Assembly: GCA_015232575.1 (NCBI GenBank)
Contig: JADFZL010000004.1
Coordinates: forward strand, 264,381-328,380
From: Candidatus Rifleibacteriota bacterium
Lineage (GTDB): Bacteria > Muiribacteriota > Ozemobacteria > Ozemobacterales > Ozemobacteraceae
DNA length: 64,000 nucleotides
Direction: 5' to 3'
The first letter of the stretch is position 1, and every line of letters begins with the position of its first letter. The notes under the pieces are model-generated. The model was not told where the DNA came from and did no database searches. It saw only the letters and a program-made list of their open reading frames with translations. A program made the translations under genes and the position numbers. Shown piece by piece: positions 47,301 to 54,849 of this stretch.

Positions 47301-50218
47301 AAGTGTCCTACGAACTCGCAGTTGTCGGAGACACGGCAACATTCATCTGGAATAATTCGCAGGGGCCCCTGACAACTGCTGCAACTGATTATACGATTGT
47401 TGTGAAAGACAATTTCGGAAATCAGTCGCTTGAAACATACCTCTGGAAAGCTGATCCAAAAGCTCCAACTGTGAATTTCAAAAGCATCAATGGCGGAATT
47501 CTGAACACTACGGAAGGTGTGACATATTTCAGTACAGGCATTCACAGCAGCCTGAGCGCTGCATTCGAAGTCGGAGGCGAAGAATTTCCGCCTTTGATGA
47601 GATTCAGACATGCAAATGGAACTGCTACTGGTACAGTTGCTATGACAGCTTCAGGGAATGGCGCATATAGCGGTCAATTCTCTGGATACAGTTCCGGAAG
47701 AGTTGCACTTCCTGATGGAACGTGGTATCTTGATATCGCAGACACAGCTGGAAATATAGGAATTCCGGAGACCGGAAAAAAATCCAGCGCGATTGTGATC
47801 ATGGATAACACTGCGCCGCAGCTGTCGGCTATTACACTTTCAGTAAATGGTGTACAAACGAACAGGTTCTCGCCATCAGCTGGAACTCTTGAAATTAGTT
47901 ATGATACGCCAGAAACCATTTCATCGACCGGAATATTTTATGCGGAAGTAAGAACCGATACAAACGTGTTTGTTAAGAAACTGCCGCTGAACTTATCAAA
48001 CGGAAGTATTACAAGCACCTGGGATGGAACCGGCGCTGATGGCAAAAAAGTTCTTGAAGGTTCGTACAGGGTGTATGCATCAGATTTCACAGGCAACCGT
48101 TCATCGCTGTTTTCAACTGTGTTTGCCGTAACTTCAGTTTTCAAAGTTAATGGAATATCACAGGTTAATTCGAAGTCAATAGATGTGATCTTTTCGCACC
48201 CGGTTGCAGAAGATTCAGTCGCCAATGCGGTATTTACGTTTTCTCCAAATGGCTTCAATTCAATATCTCAGGAACTTCATTCAGCCAATCGCATGCGCTT
48301 TACGTGTGATAAAGCTTTTTCAAATGGCGTAACTTATACTGTCAGCATAGATTCTGAATCGCTGAGAAGTGTTGATGGAGCGCCATTGAGTGTTGAATAC
48401 AATTCTTCATCATTTGTTGCAGATACCAGAGGACCGCTTATTGCGTCAGTCACATTCGACGGGGCTGTCGGAGCACGCGAATTCTGTGTTTCATTCGATG
48501 AAAGAGTTGAATCTGAGAGTGCGCAGAAAACTTCCTCTTACAAACTTTTGAAGGGATATACGCAGATTCCGATTACCGCAGCAGTATTGAAGTCTGACAG
48601 CGCATCGGTATTACTGACTTCATCAGAAGATCTTTCAGACAAAATGATTTATTCCATTGTTGCATTGAGCGTTTCAGACGCTCTTGGAAATCTTTGTGAT
48701 CCTGCGCTGGCGAGTCAGAGTTTCAAAGGCAGGGATGTAACTCCGCCTGAGCTTTCTGTCGCAGTATTTTCGAATCCGGCTAATGAAAATGATGTCATGG
48801 TTGCAGTAAAAACTAATGAGCCTTTGAAACAAGCTCCTGAAGCTGAAATAACAATGGGTTCCTCTTCACCCTCAAAAGTTACTATGAATCCAGGGTCTTC
48901 TCAGAATACATACATGTGCGGTATTTCACTTCCAATAGACGCTTCAGGTTTCGTTGCCATAAAAATCAAAGCCTCTGATCTGGCGGGAAATCAGGGAACT
49001 GCAATGACTTCATTTACAAGTGCCGCAGTGACAGCTTCCACCAGACAGCTCGCGGCAATGTCGCCAGATGAACTGCTTGCAGTCAATTTCCCCACCGGAA
49101 CACTGAAAGCCGGAATGCGTGTTTCCATTATCCCGCAGTCATTTGAAACTTCTTCGGGAAGCATTAATTTACCCGGACCAGGTGTTTCTGGTTCTCTGAG
49201 AACCCTTGCCAGTGCATTTGCAATGAATCGTGAGGTTTCTTCTTCGGTCATTTCTCAGATCGAATTAAATCAGATAAACGGTGCTTATGAAATTGGAATC
49301 AAGGGCGGAAAGCCTGCGAAAGCTTTCCAGATTAAAGCATCTCTGCCATCAGGTGCTCCGGCTGGAAACTGGGGAATTTACGTATTAAACAGAACCAATG
49401 AGTGGAAATGGATTTCAAGAGTTGTACAAAGCAGCAGTGTGAAAGCACGTGCTAAGGCTGCAAAAAGGAATTCTGTTAACAATAACGCTGAATATTCAGT
49501 AAGCATCAATGCGAGTGAATCTTGTACAATAGCTCTTCTGAATGATGCCATCAAACCTCAGATTTCTAATCTGGAATCTGAAGCAACAGAAGCCTTGTCA
49601 ATGAAGTGCAGTGTTGCGGTAGATTCAAAAGAATACAACACTGATCGCCCCAAATTCAGCGGCACTGCGAGTGATTATGGCTCGGGCATAGATTATTCCA
49701 GTCTGGTTGCTGTAATTGATGGTAACGAAGAATCTGTTACAGAATTCAGTGAAAGCGGTGAATTTGTGTATACTCCAAAAGTTCCTCTTACTGCCGGTAA
49801 TCACGAAATATATTTCAGGGTAAGCGATCTCGCCGGAAATCAGGGTCAGACTTCTAAAGTTCGATTTTCGATCAGGATTCCGTTGTCTATAGGTGAAATT
49901 GTTGCTTATCCAAACCCGGCAAGAACCAGGTCGGTATTTAGAATTACCGCCAACCGGGGCGATCTCGATGCAGACCCGATTAATCTTTCTTTGTATGATT
50001 CAGCTGGTCATGAGGTTACTAATCTCGAATTTCCGAAAATATCAAGGGAAACGTCTTCGAATGCAGACAGATATATTTACGAATTTACATGGGATTTACG
50101 AAACGATAACGGAAGAAAAGTTTCGAATGGTGTCTATTTCGCGAAGATATCCATTCCAGATCCTGAAAATTCCGATAAAAAAATACGTAAAACCTGCAAA
50201 ATAGCAGTCGTAAAATAA
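38327..50218 (+). CDS. Giant secreted Ig-repeat surface protein with FlgD-like C-terminal domain
   Basis: 3963 residues. Signal peptide about 1-29 (cleavage near VFA-AP). Residues about 30-1240 are roughly eleven beta-sandwich repeats of about 110 residues, each with a V-DLS-IGG type strand and a final D-AGN turn. From about 1800 to 3165 there are four tandem modules of about 335-340 residues, each starting with an SbsA-type Ig block (SVTP...F.A.FSE.MD). A FlgD-like Ig domain (WDGTGADGKKVLEGSY) follows near 3165-3265, then further SbsA-like domains, and a C-terminal FlgD-like domain (YPNPARTRS ... WDLRNDNGRKVSNGVYFAKI) from about 3850. It is probably a long adhesin or surface filament. Secretion route unknown: the C-terminus resembles type IX-type cargo ends, but no type IX genes are visible. 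Confidence 0.85.
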   Translation: MKRALLQQVWLSILLFALFLLNTSAVFAAPRITTPSLSYTEAVGVGAANITEKVTIQCIATDDAGIAFDPPAPYVDLSPLGGEALKQMNKESGSLYKIEHTLAEGSINNSQISLTIQARNSVGDVISATTNTILVDNAMPTAPGGAQFRKNGVISNSPLAQGDTFGFEITDTKFQSSPANTTCQVNLSPVGMASNYQLTHNGGGNFRVDSIAAPANVDITTDFVVTLTDPYTQWKEYRTPSVSIDTILPVFNAASVQIVSGNAVARPGDVIRITATLAAADGDTLTASQSNLLSSNPPLSSPVNMTLSGTTWTLEVTLNKQTLKSTALPIDILARDNAGNTATRRVYVPVDLDPPDFNLPAAFVYSPDKRFVYGSVASISDNLRFIATITNNIEDILNVTVDLSTIGGLASHPMPMMSSAGNQQSFEGWSQISSGSIENITPGRTFTVTAVDQSGNKVWQMTTPPIYIDNLPPTVTAAALVRSGGGTNVKVGDQISISCQVANIDSTAMPWLDLRQIGGLGSATLNDMGSGVFAATFTVQAPVSGIQPIDGTAGFTINVFDDVYNKAQANTGQLTFDNEAPIVASATWSVIPEITPSHPYVKIGDALTLKVQLVLPVKGIRDNEIAAVNLTTVGGLVNQSMTYDGIATFTYTFQVSSGTLNSGAIFPVTVTDDFSNSVSAQINIPNFDNDPPNPGAMTFTGKDTADLSGVVNLYDNLNYEIPLTLDFPDDHRDAIIDLTQVGGSQTAKMSFNGSGYSLNMQATTTATNIEQWNYTFKADIYDKAGNYVTVTNGVHTVDCWPPKILSVTVDSKKVSIGQNLAIHVYTAEEDSGMPYIDLSSIGKSSMEYMTSSASAHWYDIIVPVATGTINNVSRFFSVSIKDNAGNVAASITPVFEIDNVPPQISGNLTVSWNDNPADGKIKAGDFISFGIVVSDASSNIGSATINLSAIGRSSATPMAYNGSGFTLATSAAYTNLDISNHVFQAIVTDSNGNRIFVNSDTISAIDCQQPEISNSGIEISKNNGDNPFATVANINDVITVYSTLTNAADAKATATVLLAGNQLAAASMTFSTAKNRYEASFIVPSSSGSWGSLDRVSLEYSVSAKDDAENYAAPASGVSSFIVDNTAPSISLIEWRLTPDLPDAFPVINVGSGTTVDLLHVSASLANTEPVSTAFLNLSSFPGAPSNYPLSVSENNAYTSSGIAMNSYAATDSADASFTITIRDQAGNSVVSTQSFRIDTKRPQITQAKFNGALLNVIFHEAIRDLDISKFEICGSDTSGLATYTPFIDGDNLSVWFDSFDWTLSLEHQKIISQWASTSLYIKVVALDSPPLRDLNGNWGMGYQAYPLKITDSAWREPPRITSMSLSSKWPQPSSVSVDFVFNKQMDSTTLIASNGVLLYKPVGFDFLSVDYTSGYVFQPYDTFTWIDSTRLRVTLCENGAAWVAKKLGSGTTPLYFATRTSSAAFVKDLVGKPMQSVQTTSPVSCAVTRPYTGNTQPPYGYYVESAALKPILNLSTGILHVTTSDRTLLYKDDFKTLDAILPEMGMPVPTFSKRATSFHSKIEIHDLDKNVYKTLTFDPLQMGQNPELSSTTVSIQLTADDIKNVFSLFSANITPVWGLKVYSGALSNWWGQPNIAYLPTEHPGDLTIIPAVTPPASLTACSISDFPPVKNHAAGEMTFECEVLPPTVNLAPVPISLASPQAKILRTDDFSTITTGVFKGWSTRTVDGTTRYVAKFVNDAAFPASLALVSSITAQIELSGVRDIFGTAMPQAVSYFVHNIAAKRDTVEGGFTTASTTLLFDLKLPEVLSVTPASNIGRTEANAISFTALFSENMDSIGSNPVMVIATSGVEIPCTFIRWQDSRSAVFSNTVAVTDQHPNGKWYFRVSQAQDTAGNTMATAEFPVEVRTRPPEISSISIKTIQRTVSEAILTDQPLSLNVPPGYATFNITYSKRPVRDLPHVLKFYDKDNNYLGNSTIELLSGTSAVATFTSASLLSSSSPDLYSEIIIKASDQAGNETDNIKSWLIDGVSPTLSDMQLTGVATSSGNLYWFSPLVQVNAYANLYTSSSNDTMRLTASLVTGGATTTWALTSNGSTLRSTTFGNELEEGRYVISAVDQAGNIVNGVASKTLIVDKTSPTVLSITPDIAIGSNEPGKVTFKVTYSERMDPGVVPVLELATTSPQYAALTTNFTGWVSTSNATTAVFVNAVAIDDTFPTGYYQYNSHTGCDLARNSQTPSTDISVKVEAQGPVAEMKILTTQPALYEGVLEGNPFSPLVSSGGSATLLLNYTSSLDHTPHSLIVFDADSQIVATLSVPLATVAEVLFPNVSGAWKNGKYPSTGKGPVNYWFRLTDRLGNISSVQQGPLVYDSKAPVISSFKFDDNGHGITVDGVRHYSPAFGPASMTIFTDATDTLKLVVASGTFPPEMVAFTNYDTLHVLKFGDALSDCVATFSIADLAGNPGSGNGASLRVKVDRTAPKVVAASPTIPIGITEIREGIFDITFSEDMNPAYAPKLSLSTGSYIINLSPVTEYQNGWISSTTCRFTNLARIYNYAISTYTYNVSDGYDLAGNKNTATTTFKLWINSQDMAYSAILKTQQTKISSYTWLINQPFSPLVNPSYGFLSVSYVKGPYGIPHRVLVYDSSESQVATMPLNPVGKTGTTTVNLTFFGMTAPAPATGPVQYSIKIEDTQGNIAPSSLKITYDAVPALISQFSITGQSSATTSVAYFNPEKGTKLGLSLLSDSTDQQRMAFSNRTSTSTITLQRSGTAHYASLDAAFLSKTAFPDGEYTMTPVDLAGNIPAGPGVTKVLILDRKSPEVTDALFEPAGIWRTMATGQAAITVTFDEKMNKLASYSPQLFIATSSGNIPFKFVSWINDWQARFVSDAAIPNTCPQGEWLVYITGQDLTGNSSSIIWKNKVTIKSRGLKIASYEAKSWQLTTSELPYPQGMLIDRPFSTQVWPNTATLTLKLSEIPEAGALPAKLYFFQNGVEKVSYELAVVGDTATFIWNNSQGPLTTAATDYTIVVKDNFGNQSLETYLWKADPKAPTVNFKSINGGILNTTEGVTYFSTGIHSSLSAAFEVGGEEFPPLMRFRHANGTATGTVAMTASGNGAYSGQFSGYSSGRVALPDGTWYLDIADTAGNIGIPETGKKSSAIVIMDNTAPQLSAITLSVNGVQTNRFSPSAGTLEISYDTPETISSTGIFYAEVRTDTNVFVKKLPLNLSNGSITSTWDGTGADGKKVLEGSYRVYASDFTGNRSSLFSTVFAVTSVFKVNGISQVNSKSIDVIFSHPVAEDSVANAVFTFSPNGFNSISQELHSANRMRFTCDKAFSNGVTYTVSIDSESLRSVDGAPLSVEYNSSSFVADTRGPLIASVTFDGAVGAREFCVSFDERVESESAQKTSSYKLLKGYTQIPITAAVLKSDSASVLLTSSEDLSDKMIYSIVALSVSDALGNLCDPALASQSFKGRDVTPPELSVAVFSNPANENDVMVAVKTNEPLKQAPEAEITMGSSSPSKVTMNPGSSQNTYMCGISLPIDASGFVAIKIKASDLAGNQGTAMTSFTSAAVTASTRQLAAMSPDELLAVNFPTGTLKAGMRVSIIPQSFETSSGSINLPGPGVSGSLRTLASAFAMNREVSSSVISQIELNQINGAYEIGIKGGKPAKAFQIKASLPSGAPAGNWGIYVLNRTNEWKWISRVVQSSSVKARAKAAKRNSVNNNAEYSVSINASESCTIALLNDAIKPQISNLESEATEALSMKCSVAVDSKEYNTDRPKFSGTASDYGSGIDYSSLVAVIDGNEESVTEFSESGEFVYTPKVPLTAGNHEIYFRVSDLAGNQGQTSKVRFSIRIPLSIGEIVAYPNPARTRSVFRITANRGDLDADPINLSLYDSAGHEVTNLEFPKISRETSSNADRYIYEFTWDLRNDNGRKVSNGVYFAKISIPDPENSDKKIRKTCKIAVVK
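43745..47815 (+). repeat. Four tandem ~1-kb coding modules in the giant surface protein
   Basis: Protein blocks beginning near residues 1807, 2140, 2480 and 2818 each contain an SbsA-type Ig domain, a middle domain introduced by a Pro/Phe-S-x-L-V-type line (QPLSLNV, NPFSPLV, QPFSPLV, RPFSTQV) and a third domain ending in D-AGN before the next S/P turn. The period is about 333-340 residues. DNA identity is low by eye, so the duplications look old. Boundaries are approximate. Confidence 0.7.
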
Positions 50219-50246
50219 CTTGGGCGCATACCCGAGAAAAAGCGGC

Positions 50247-50357
50247 ACTGTAGCAATGTTGCTGAAGAAAGATATATCTCACGCAGAGACGCAGAGGCAC
50301 AGAGAAAAAACAGAGAGAAAATCGTGTTTTTTTTCTGCTCAGCAAAATAGCTACAGT
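50247..50357. mobile_element. MITE-like repeat, copy 2
   Basis: About 111 bases bounded by ACTGTAGCAATGTTGCTGA (50247-50265) and TCAGCAAAATAGCTACAGT (50339-50357), inverted terminal repeats that match at 17 of 19 positions. The interior CACGCAGAGACGCAGAGGCA is shared with the copy at 26959 and with a remnant at 54982. No coding capacity. Confidence 0.75.
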
Positions 50358-50365
50358 CTACATTT

Positions 50366-50534
50366 TGCTGTTATTTCGACCGTAAGGGAGAAATCTGCTG
50401 ACCCCATTTCTAAGTACGCAAAATCTTAAATAATGGGACATATTTGCATGTTAACTTTGGGGTGAGCTGTCATCTCGAACGAATGTGAGAGATCTACGTA
50501 ATGCGAGATTTCTCCCTTTGGTCGAAATGACAGC
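50366..50534. repeat. Dispersed palindromic repeat, copy 2 (split or nested)
   Basis: The left arm TGCTGTTATTTCGACCGTAA (50366-50385) has its inverted partner only at about 50503-50534, where it closes a second, complete palindrome starting GCTGTCATCTCGAAC at 50466. This looks like one repeat copy interrupted by, or fused with, another. About 100 bases of unrelated sequence lie between the left arm and the second palindrome. No gene in 50219-50700. Confidence 0.7.
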
Positions 50535-50540
50535 GAATCT

Positions 50541-50568
50541 TAATCTGCGAAATCTGCGTAATCTGCGG
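50541..50568. repeat. Short tandem repeat (AATCTGCG)
   Basis: Three units of AATCTGCG with one-base separators. It lies directly after the palindromic repeat in the gap before the MBL-fold gene. Confidence 0.7.
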
Positions 50569-50700
50569 ACAGCTTTTCTCTTTTCTCTTTTTCCTCATTT
50601 CTTTTTTTTCTTTGGAAGGCAGAAAAAAGATGTAATATTTTTGTTGAAAAGTTTTGAAATATTGATTATCCTGTAGCAAAACTCATAAAGAGAGTGTGTC

Positions 50701-52890
50701 ATGGAAATTGAGGTATTTCAGCTTCCGAGAGGTGGAACTTTAATCAAGACTCCTGAAGGGAATCTTCAGGTTGGGGCGACTCCTGAGACTATAAAAGACA
50801 CTTTGAGCCTTATTGGTGAAGTACCTGAGACCATTATTCTGCCAAATCGTCTTTTCAGCAGTGAACGGGGTGTTTCTCTTGCAGATGTTGAATTTCCTGC
50901 TTATTATAATTTTTTTGTCAAGAAACGCCCTCTGCGAATTATTGGACAGCCTCATCAGCTGGAAACCATTTTGAATGTTCTTCACGAGGCCCTGTTCGGA
51001 CCCCGCGAATACCAGCTTGCAAGAGAGTATCCGTTTGGAATAAGCCGTGAACTCATCCCTGATATCCTCGCTGAGACTCACTATCTTGCTCCAAAAGATA
51101 AAAATGGCGATGTGCTTTCCCTCTCGTCTATTGCCACTGCCATTCCGTGGGCAAACAGTAACAGAATGCCTTTTGGGAAATTGACTCTCGAAAGATCACC
51201 ACGAGGAAGCCTTCGAATTTACGAAGGTGATTCACTTCTTTCCGAAATTCCACTTGATGTAACTTTTGGTGGAAACCGTATTTTTCAGGAAAAGAAAGTA
51301 CCATTTGAACCTCCGATATTTGGAATAACGATAATCGGCTCCGGACATGGTTTTGATCCAAAAGAAATGACTTCTGGCTTTATTATCTGGGTTAATAAAA
51401 AGGGAATCCTTATTGATCCACCAGTCGATTCAACTCTCTGGCTAAAAGCAATGGATATAAACCCGCGTCTTATTGAAGACTGCATTTTAACACATTGCCA
51501 CGCTGACCATGACTCTGGAATTCTTCAGAAGTTGCTTGAGGAAAAAAAGATTCATCTTTACACCACAGAGACAATCATGGAAAGCTTTGTTAGGAAATAT
51601 CAGGCTCTGACAGGATTATCTCATCAGTCTTTCATGAACCTGTTTCATTTCCATCCGGTTACTTTGCAGGTTACCAGTCGAATCAATGGTGCTGAATTCA
51701 GATTTTTCTATACTTTGCATTCTATTCCAACTATTGGCTTTGAGGTATATTATCAGGGAAAAAGTCTGGTCTATTCGTCAGACTCTCTTTATGATCCGGT
51801 TACAGCCAGAAAGTTGTATGATCAGTCAATTGTAAATCGTTACAGAATGATTGAACTCATAAATTTTCCCTGGCATCACACCGTGATTCTGCACGAAGCT
51901 GGCATTCCTCCGATTCATACACCGATAAAGCATCTTGCAGAACTTCCCGAACCAGTTAAAGAGCGATTGTATCTGATTCATGTTTCCGAAAGAGACATTC
52001 CGGCAAATTCACATCTGAAAAAAGCTCCGGCCGGCCCTGATTCGACGATTTCGATAGCAGTTTCTCCGCCAGCTTCAAATGAGGCTATGGAGTATCTTGA
52101 CGTTCTTAATCACATTGATCTGTTCAGCGACCTGCCAATCGAAAAAGCAAGGGAATTTCTCACCCTTGTCAAACCGCAGGAAATAAAGAAGGGCGAAATA
52201 TTTATTAAGAAAGATACCATTGGCGACCGTTTTTATATGGTCGTAAAGGGGCGGGCAACGGTAATCAGGGAAGATGCAGTCATCAAAACTTATTCAGACA
52301 ATGATTACATTGGAGAAACCTCAATGATATTAAATGCTCCGAGGAACGCCGATGTCGTTGCTGAAACTGATCTGACCGTTCTGGTCATGGATAAATATGA
52401 CTTTCTGTACTTTATCAGAGGCACGGAAATTGCTCGTCAGATGAAGGTTATTGCAGAAAACAGAGAGTATAATACATGGGCGCTTTTTAATGAAACGCCT
52501 GTTTTGAAAGCCTTAACACCAACGCAGAGAACGCACCTTCAGGGAATTATGACACGTATAGAAATTCCCAAAGGAAAAGAATTTGTTCGCGAAGGTTCTG
52601 AGCGTTCAGCATTTTACCTGCTGGACAGCGGCACTGTCATTCTGTCCAAACATGGGAGAACCCTTGCCAAGGGAATAAGAGGCTCTTTTTTCATTAAGAT
52701 TTTTTCGCATGCTTCGCGTGGAAAGAACAGATTTGCACTTTCTGCAGTGTCTGATTGTGTTGCGTATTCAATTGATGTCATGGATATGTATCACTTCCTT
52801 GAAAGGAATCCGGGAGTGTTTTTGAATCTGCGTGAAACTAAAATAAAAAATTTAATTGTACAATCATTAATGGAAAAAACTGATGATTGA
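50701..52890 (+). CDS. Metallo-beta-lactamase-fold protein with two C-terminal cyclic-nucleotide-binding domains
   Basis: 729 residues. After an N-terminal domain of about 200 residues, the MBL fold (about 215-450) carries T-HCHADH (His265, His267, Asp269, His270), a later His in FYTLHS and Asp in VYSSDSLYDP, as in RNase Z and class II cyclic-nucleotide phosphodiesterase relatives. Two cNMP-binding domains follow: about 475-590 (DRFYMVVKGRATVI, GETSMILNAPRNADVVAETD) and about 600-720 (GSERSAFYLLDSGTVIL), the second more degenerate. It may be a phosphodiesterase or hydrolase controlled by cAMP or cGMP. Its stop overlaps the next gene by eight bases, so it heads a three-gene operon. Confidence 0.8.
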   Translation: MEIEVFQLPRGGTLIKTPEGNLQVGATPETIKDTLSLIGEVPETIILPNRLFSSERGVSLADVEFPAYYNFFVKKRPLRIIGQPHQLETILNVLHEALFGPREYQLAREYPFGISRELIPDILAETHYLAPKDKNGDVLSLSSIATAIPWANSNRMPFGKLTLERSPRGSLRIYEGDSLLSEIPLDVTFGGNRIFQEKKVPFEPPIFGITIIGSGHGFDPKEMTSGFIIWVNKKGILIDPPVDSTLWLKAMDINPRLIEDCILTHCHADHDSGILQKLLEEKKIHLYTTETIMESFVRKYQALTGLSHQSFMNLFHFHPVTLQVTSRINGAEFRFFYTLHSIPTIGFEVYYQGKSLVYSSDSLYDPVTARKLYDQSIVNRYRMIELINFPWHHTVILHEAGIPPIHTPIKHLAELPEPVKERLYLIHVSERDIPANSHLKKAPAGPDSTISIAVSPPASNEAMEYLDVLNHIDLFSDLPIEKAREFLTLVKPQEIKKGEIFIKKDTIGDRFYMVVKGRATVIREDAVIKTYSDNDYIGETSMILNAPRNADVVAETDLTVLVMDKYDFLYFIRGTEIARQMKVIAENREYNTWALFNETPVLKALTPTQRTHLQGIMTRIEIPKGKEFVREGSERSAFYLLDSGTVILSKHGRTLAKGIRGSFFIKIFSHASRGKNRFALSAVSDCVAYSIDVMDMYHFLERNPGVFLNLRETKIKNLIVQSLMEKTDD

Positions 52891-53827
52891 AAAATTCCAG
52901 GCTGCAATGCTCGGGTTTGCTATCGGCGACGCACTTGCAGCTCCGATTGAAGACACTGTCAGAGAGCCGCCTTCTCAATTCGAACCGGTGACTTTTTACG
53001 TAAAGCCTGCTCCTTCTCATCCGCTGGCACATCTGTCGCCCGGACAATATTCAGATGAAACCCAAACCATGCTGCTTGTTGCCAGAAGTCTTGTTGAGCA
53101 GAGGTCCTTCAGCATTGAAGATCTCGCAGCAAGATTTGCCGACTGGTATCAGAATCAAAAACTCAGATCAATGTGGCGTTTCCCTGGCAATACAACTTAT
53201 AAGGCTGCCCGTAAGCTTGCTTCCGGTGTGCACTGGACTCTATCAGGTTTTCCATCGGCAGGGGTCGGGGGCGTTGTAAGAACACTTCCACTTGGGCTTG
53301 TATTTTTTCGATCTCCGGTATTTTTAAAGAACGCTATTGAGCAGAGTTGTAAACTCAGTCACACTGATCCACGAGTTTATGGAGCTTCCCAGGCTTATGC
53401 AGCATGCATAAGAATAGGGCTTGAAAGTGGTGATCCGGCACCGGATATAGTTGTTGCGGCTGCTATTGATCGGGCACAGAGCTACCATCCGGAGATACTG
53501 AGAAAGCTTAAACTTGTTAAAGATGCCCTGAAAATGGATGAAAAGCTTGCGATAGACACTATTGGAAACACCGGATTCTGTCTTGACTCGCTTGCGTGCG
53601 GAATGTACATGTTTTTAAAATCACCGCGCAATTTTGATGAAATGATCGTTTCTGCTGCAAATTCCGGTGGAGATTCTGATGCCATAGCTGCAATTGCGGG
53701 ATCACTTTTCGGGGCGTTCAATGGTCTCGGCAAGATTTCCGAAAAATGGCTGCATCAACTGGAGGGAGCAGAAGAAATCAAGCGTATGTCCTGCGATCTC
53801 TTCCGCCTGACAGAGAAAAGGAAGTAA
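52883..53827 (+). CDS. ADP-ribosylglycohydrolase (DraG/ARH family)
   Basis: 314 residues. The family motifs appear in order: GFAIGDALAAPIED (11-24); YSDETQT (Asp58, with Glu59 where most members have a second Asp); SHTDP near 158; and NSGGDSDAIAAIAGSLFGA (from Asn260, with Asp264 and Asp266), which together bind two magnesium ions. ARH enzymes remove ADP-ribose from proteins or from O-acetyl-ADP-ribose. It overlaps the MBL/cNMP gene and is four bases from the MoaC-MOSC gene, implying co-expression. The target is unknown; no ADP-ribosyltransferase is adjacent. Confidence 0.85.
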   Translation: MIEKFQAAMLGFAIGDALAAPIEDTVREPPSQFEPVTFYVKPAPSHPLAHLSPGQYSDETQTMLLVARSLVEQRSFSIEDLAARFADWYQNQKLRSMWRFPGNTTYKAARKLASGVHWTLSGFPSAGVGGVVRTLPLGLVFFRSPVFLKNAIEQSCKLSHTDPRVYGASQAYAACIRIGLESGDPAPDIVVAAAIDRAQSYHPEILRKLKLVKDALKMDEKLAIDTIGNTGFCLDSLACGMYMFLKSPRNFDEMIVSAANSGGDSDAIAAIAGSLFGAFNGLGKISEKWLHQLEGAEEIKRMSCDLFRLTEKRK

Positions 53828-53831
53828 TTCA

Positions 53832-54764
53832 ATGACTTCTAATGCAAATAATGATTTTACACATATTGACTCCGCAGGCAGAGCAAAGATGGTCGATGTC
53901 AGCAGTAAAATTGCTACTTTCAGGCGTGCTGTCGCTTATGGAGTTATTAAGACAGGGAAAAACGCATATTCAAAGCTTGTCGAAAATTCCCTGGCAAAAG
54001 GTGATGCATTCGCAGTTTCGAGAATTGCTGGAATAATGGCGGCTAAAAAGACAAGTGAACTTATTCCGCTTACTCATCCGCTCGGATTAAACAGCGTTCA
54101 TGTGCATTTCGCACCAATTGCAGATGACAGGATTGCCGTATTTTCAGATGTGCGCACAGATGATCGCACCGGCGTCGAAATGGAGGCAATGACTTCTGTT
54201 TCTGTTGCCATGCTCAACCTGTATGACATGGTCAAAGCCGTTGAGAAAGGCGCTGAAATTATTACCACAAAACTTCTATTTAAAGATGGTGGTAAGAGCG
54301 GCAGATACACTGCTGAAGGAGTTGAAATCGGAAAAATTGAGAAGTTGGCAATCAGTCCGGGGAAAGGTACTCCAAAGGAACCGATTGACAAATGTCAGCT
54401 TATTACTGAATTTGGATTGAAAGACGATGCCCATGCTGGAAAATGGCATCGGCAGGTTTCTCTGCTTGCCATCGAAAGCGTTGAAAAAATGCGAAGTAAA
54501 GGACTGGATGTAACTTTTGGATCATTCGCAGAAAACATTTGTACATCCGGATTAACTCTCTATGAGCTTCCAATTGGTTCTCTCATGCTTGTCGGCGAAG
54601 GTACAATAATGCAGATCACACAGATCGGCAAGGAATGTCATACAAAATGCGCTGTTTATCATCGTGCCGGCGATTGCGTCATGCCACGCGAAGGCATCTT
54701 CACCAGAGTTCTTACAGGTGGCGAAGTCTCAACCGGCGACCAGATAATCGTAATCCGCACTTAA
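53832..54764 (+). CDS. MoaC-MOSC fusion protein (molybdenum cofactor biosynthesis)
   Basis: 310 residues. Residues about 8-160 are MoaC, cyclic pyranopterin monophosphate synthase: MVDVSSK, ARIAGIMAAK-like SRIAGIMAAKKTSELIPLTHPL, TGVEMEAMTSVSVAMLNLYDMVKA and the GGKSG loop; CHP of most MoaC is THP here. Residues about 165-310 are a MOSC domain: KDDAHAGKWHRQVSLLA, FAENICTSGLTLYELPIGS and the Cys-containing GKECHTKC. MOSC domains act in sulfur or metal handling around the molybdenum cofactor. No other Moa/Moe gene is in the window. The fusion would couple an early pathway step to a cofactor-handling domain. Confidence 0.85.
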   Translation: MTSNANNDFTHIDSAGRAKMVDVSSKIATFRRAVAYGVIKTGKNAYSKLVENSLAKGDAFAVSRIAGIMAAKKTSELIPLTHPLGLNSVHVHFAPIADDRIAVFSDVRTDDRTGVEMEAMTSVSVAMLNLYDMVKAVEKGAEIITTKLLFKDGGKSGRYTAEGVEIGKIEKLAISPGKGTPKEPIDKCQLITEFGLKDDAHAGKWHRQVSLLAIESVEKMRSKGLDVTFGSFAENICTSGLTLYELPIGSLMLVGEGTIMQITQIGKECHTKCAVYHRAGDCVMPREGIFTRVLTGGEVSTGDQIIVIRT

Positions 54765-54849
54765 CAGTCTCGCCCCCGATTCTCAATAATTCAATAGTAT
54801 TGGAATTTTCGGTTTAGTTCTGCTGGTTTCCGAAAAGAGGTTGTACTTT

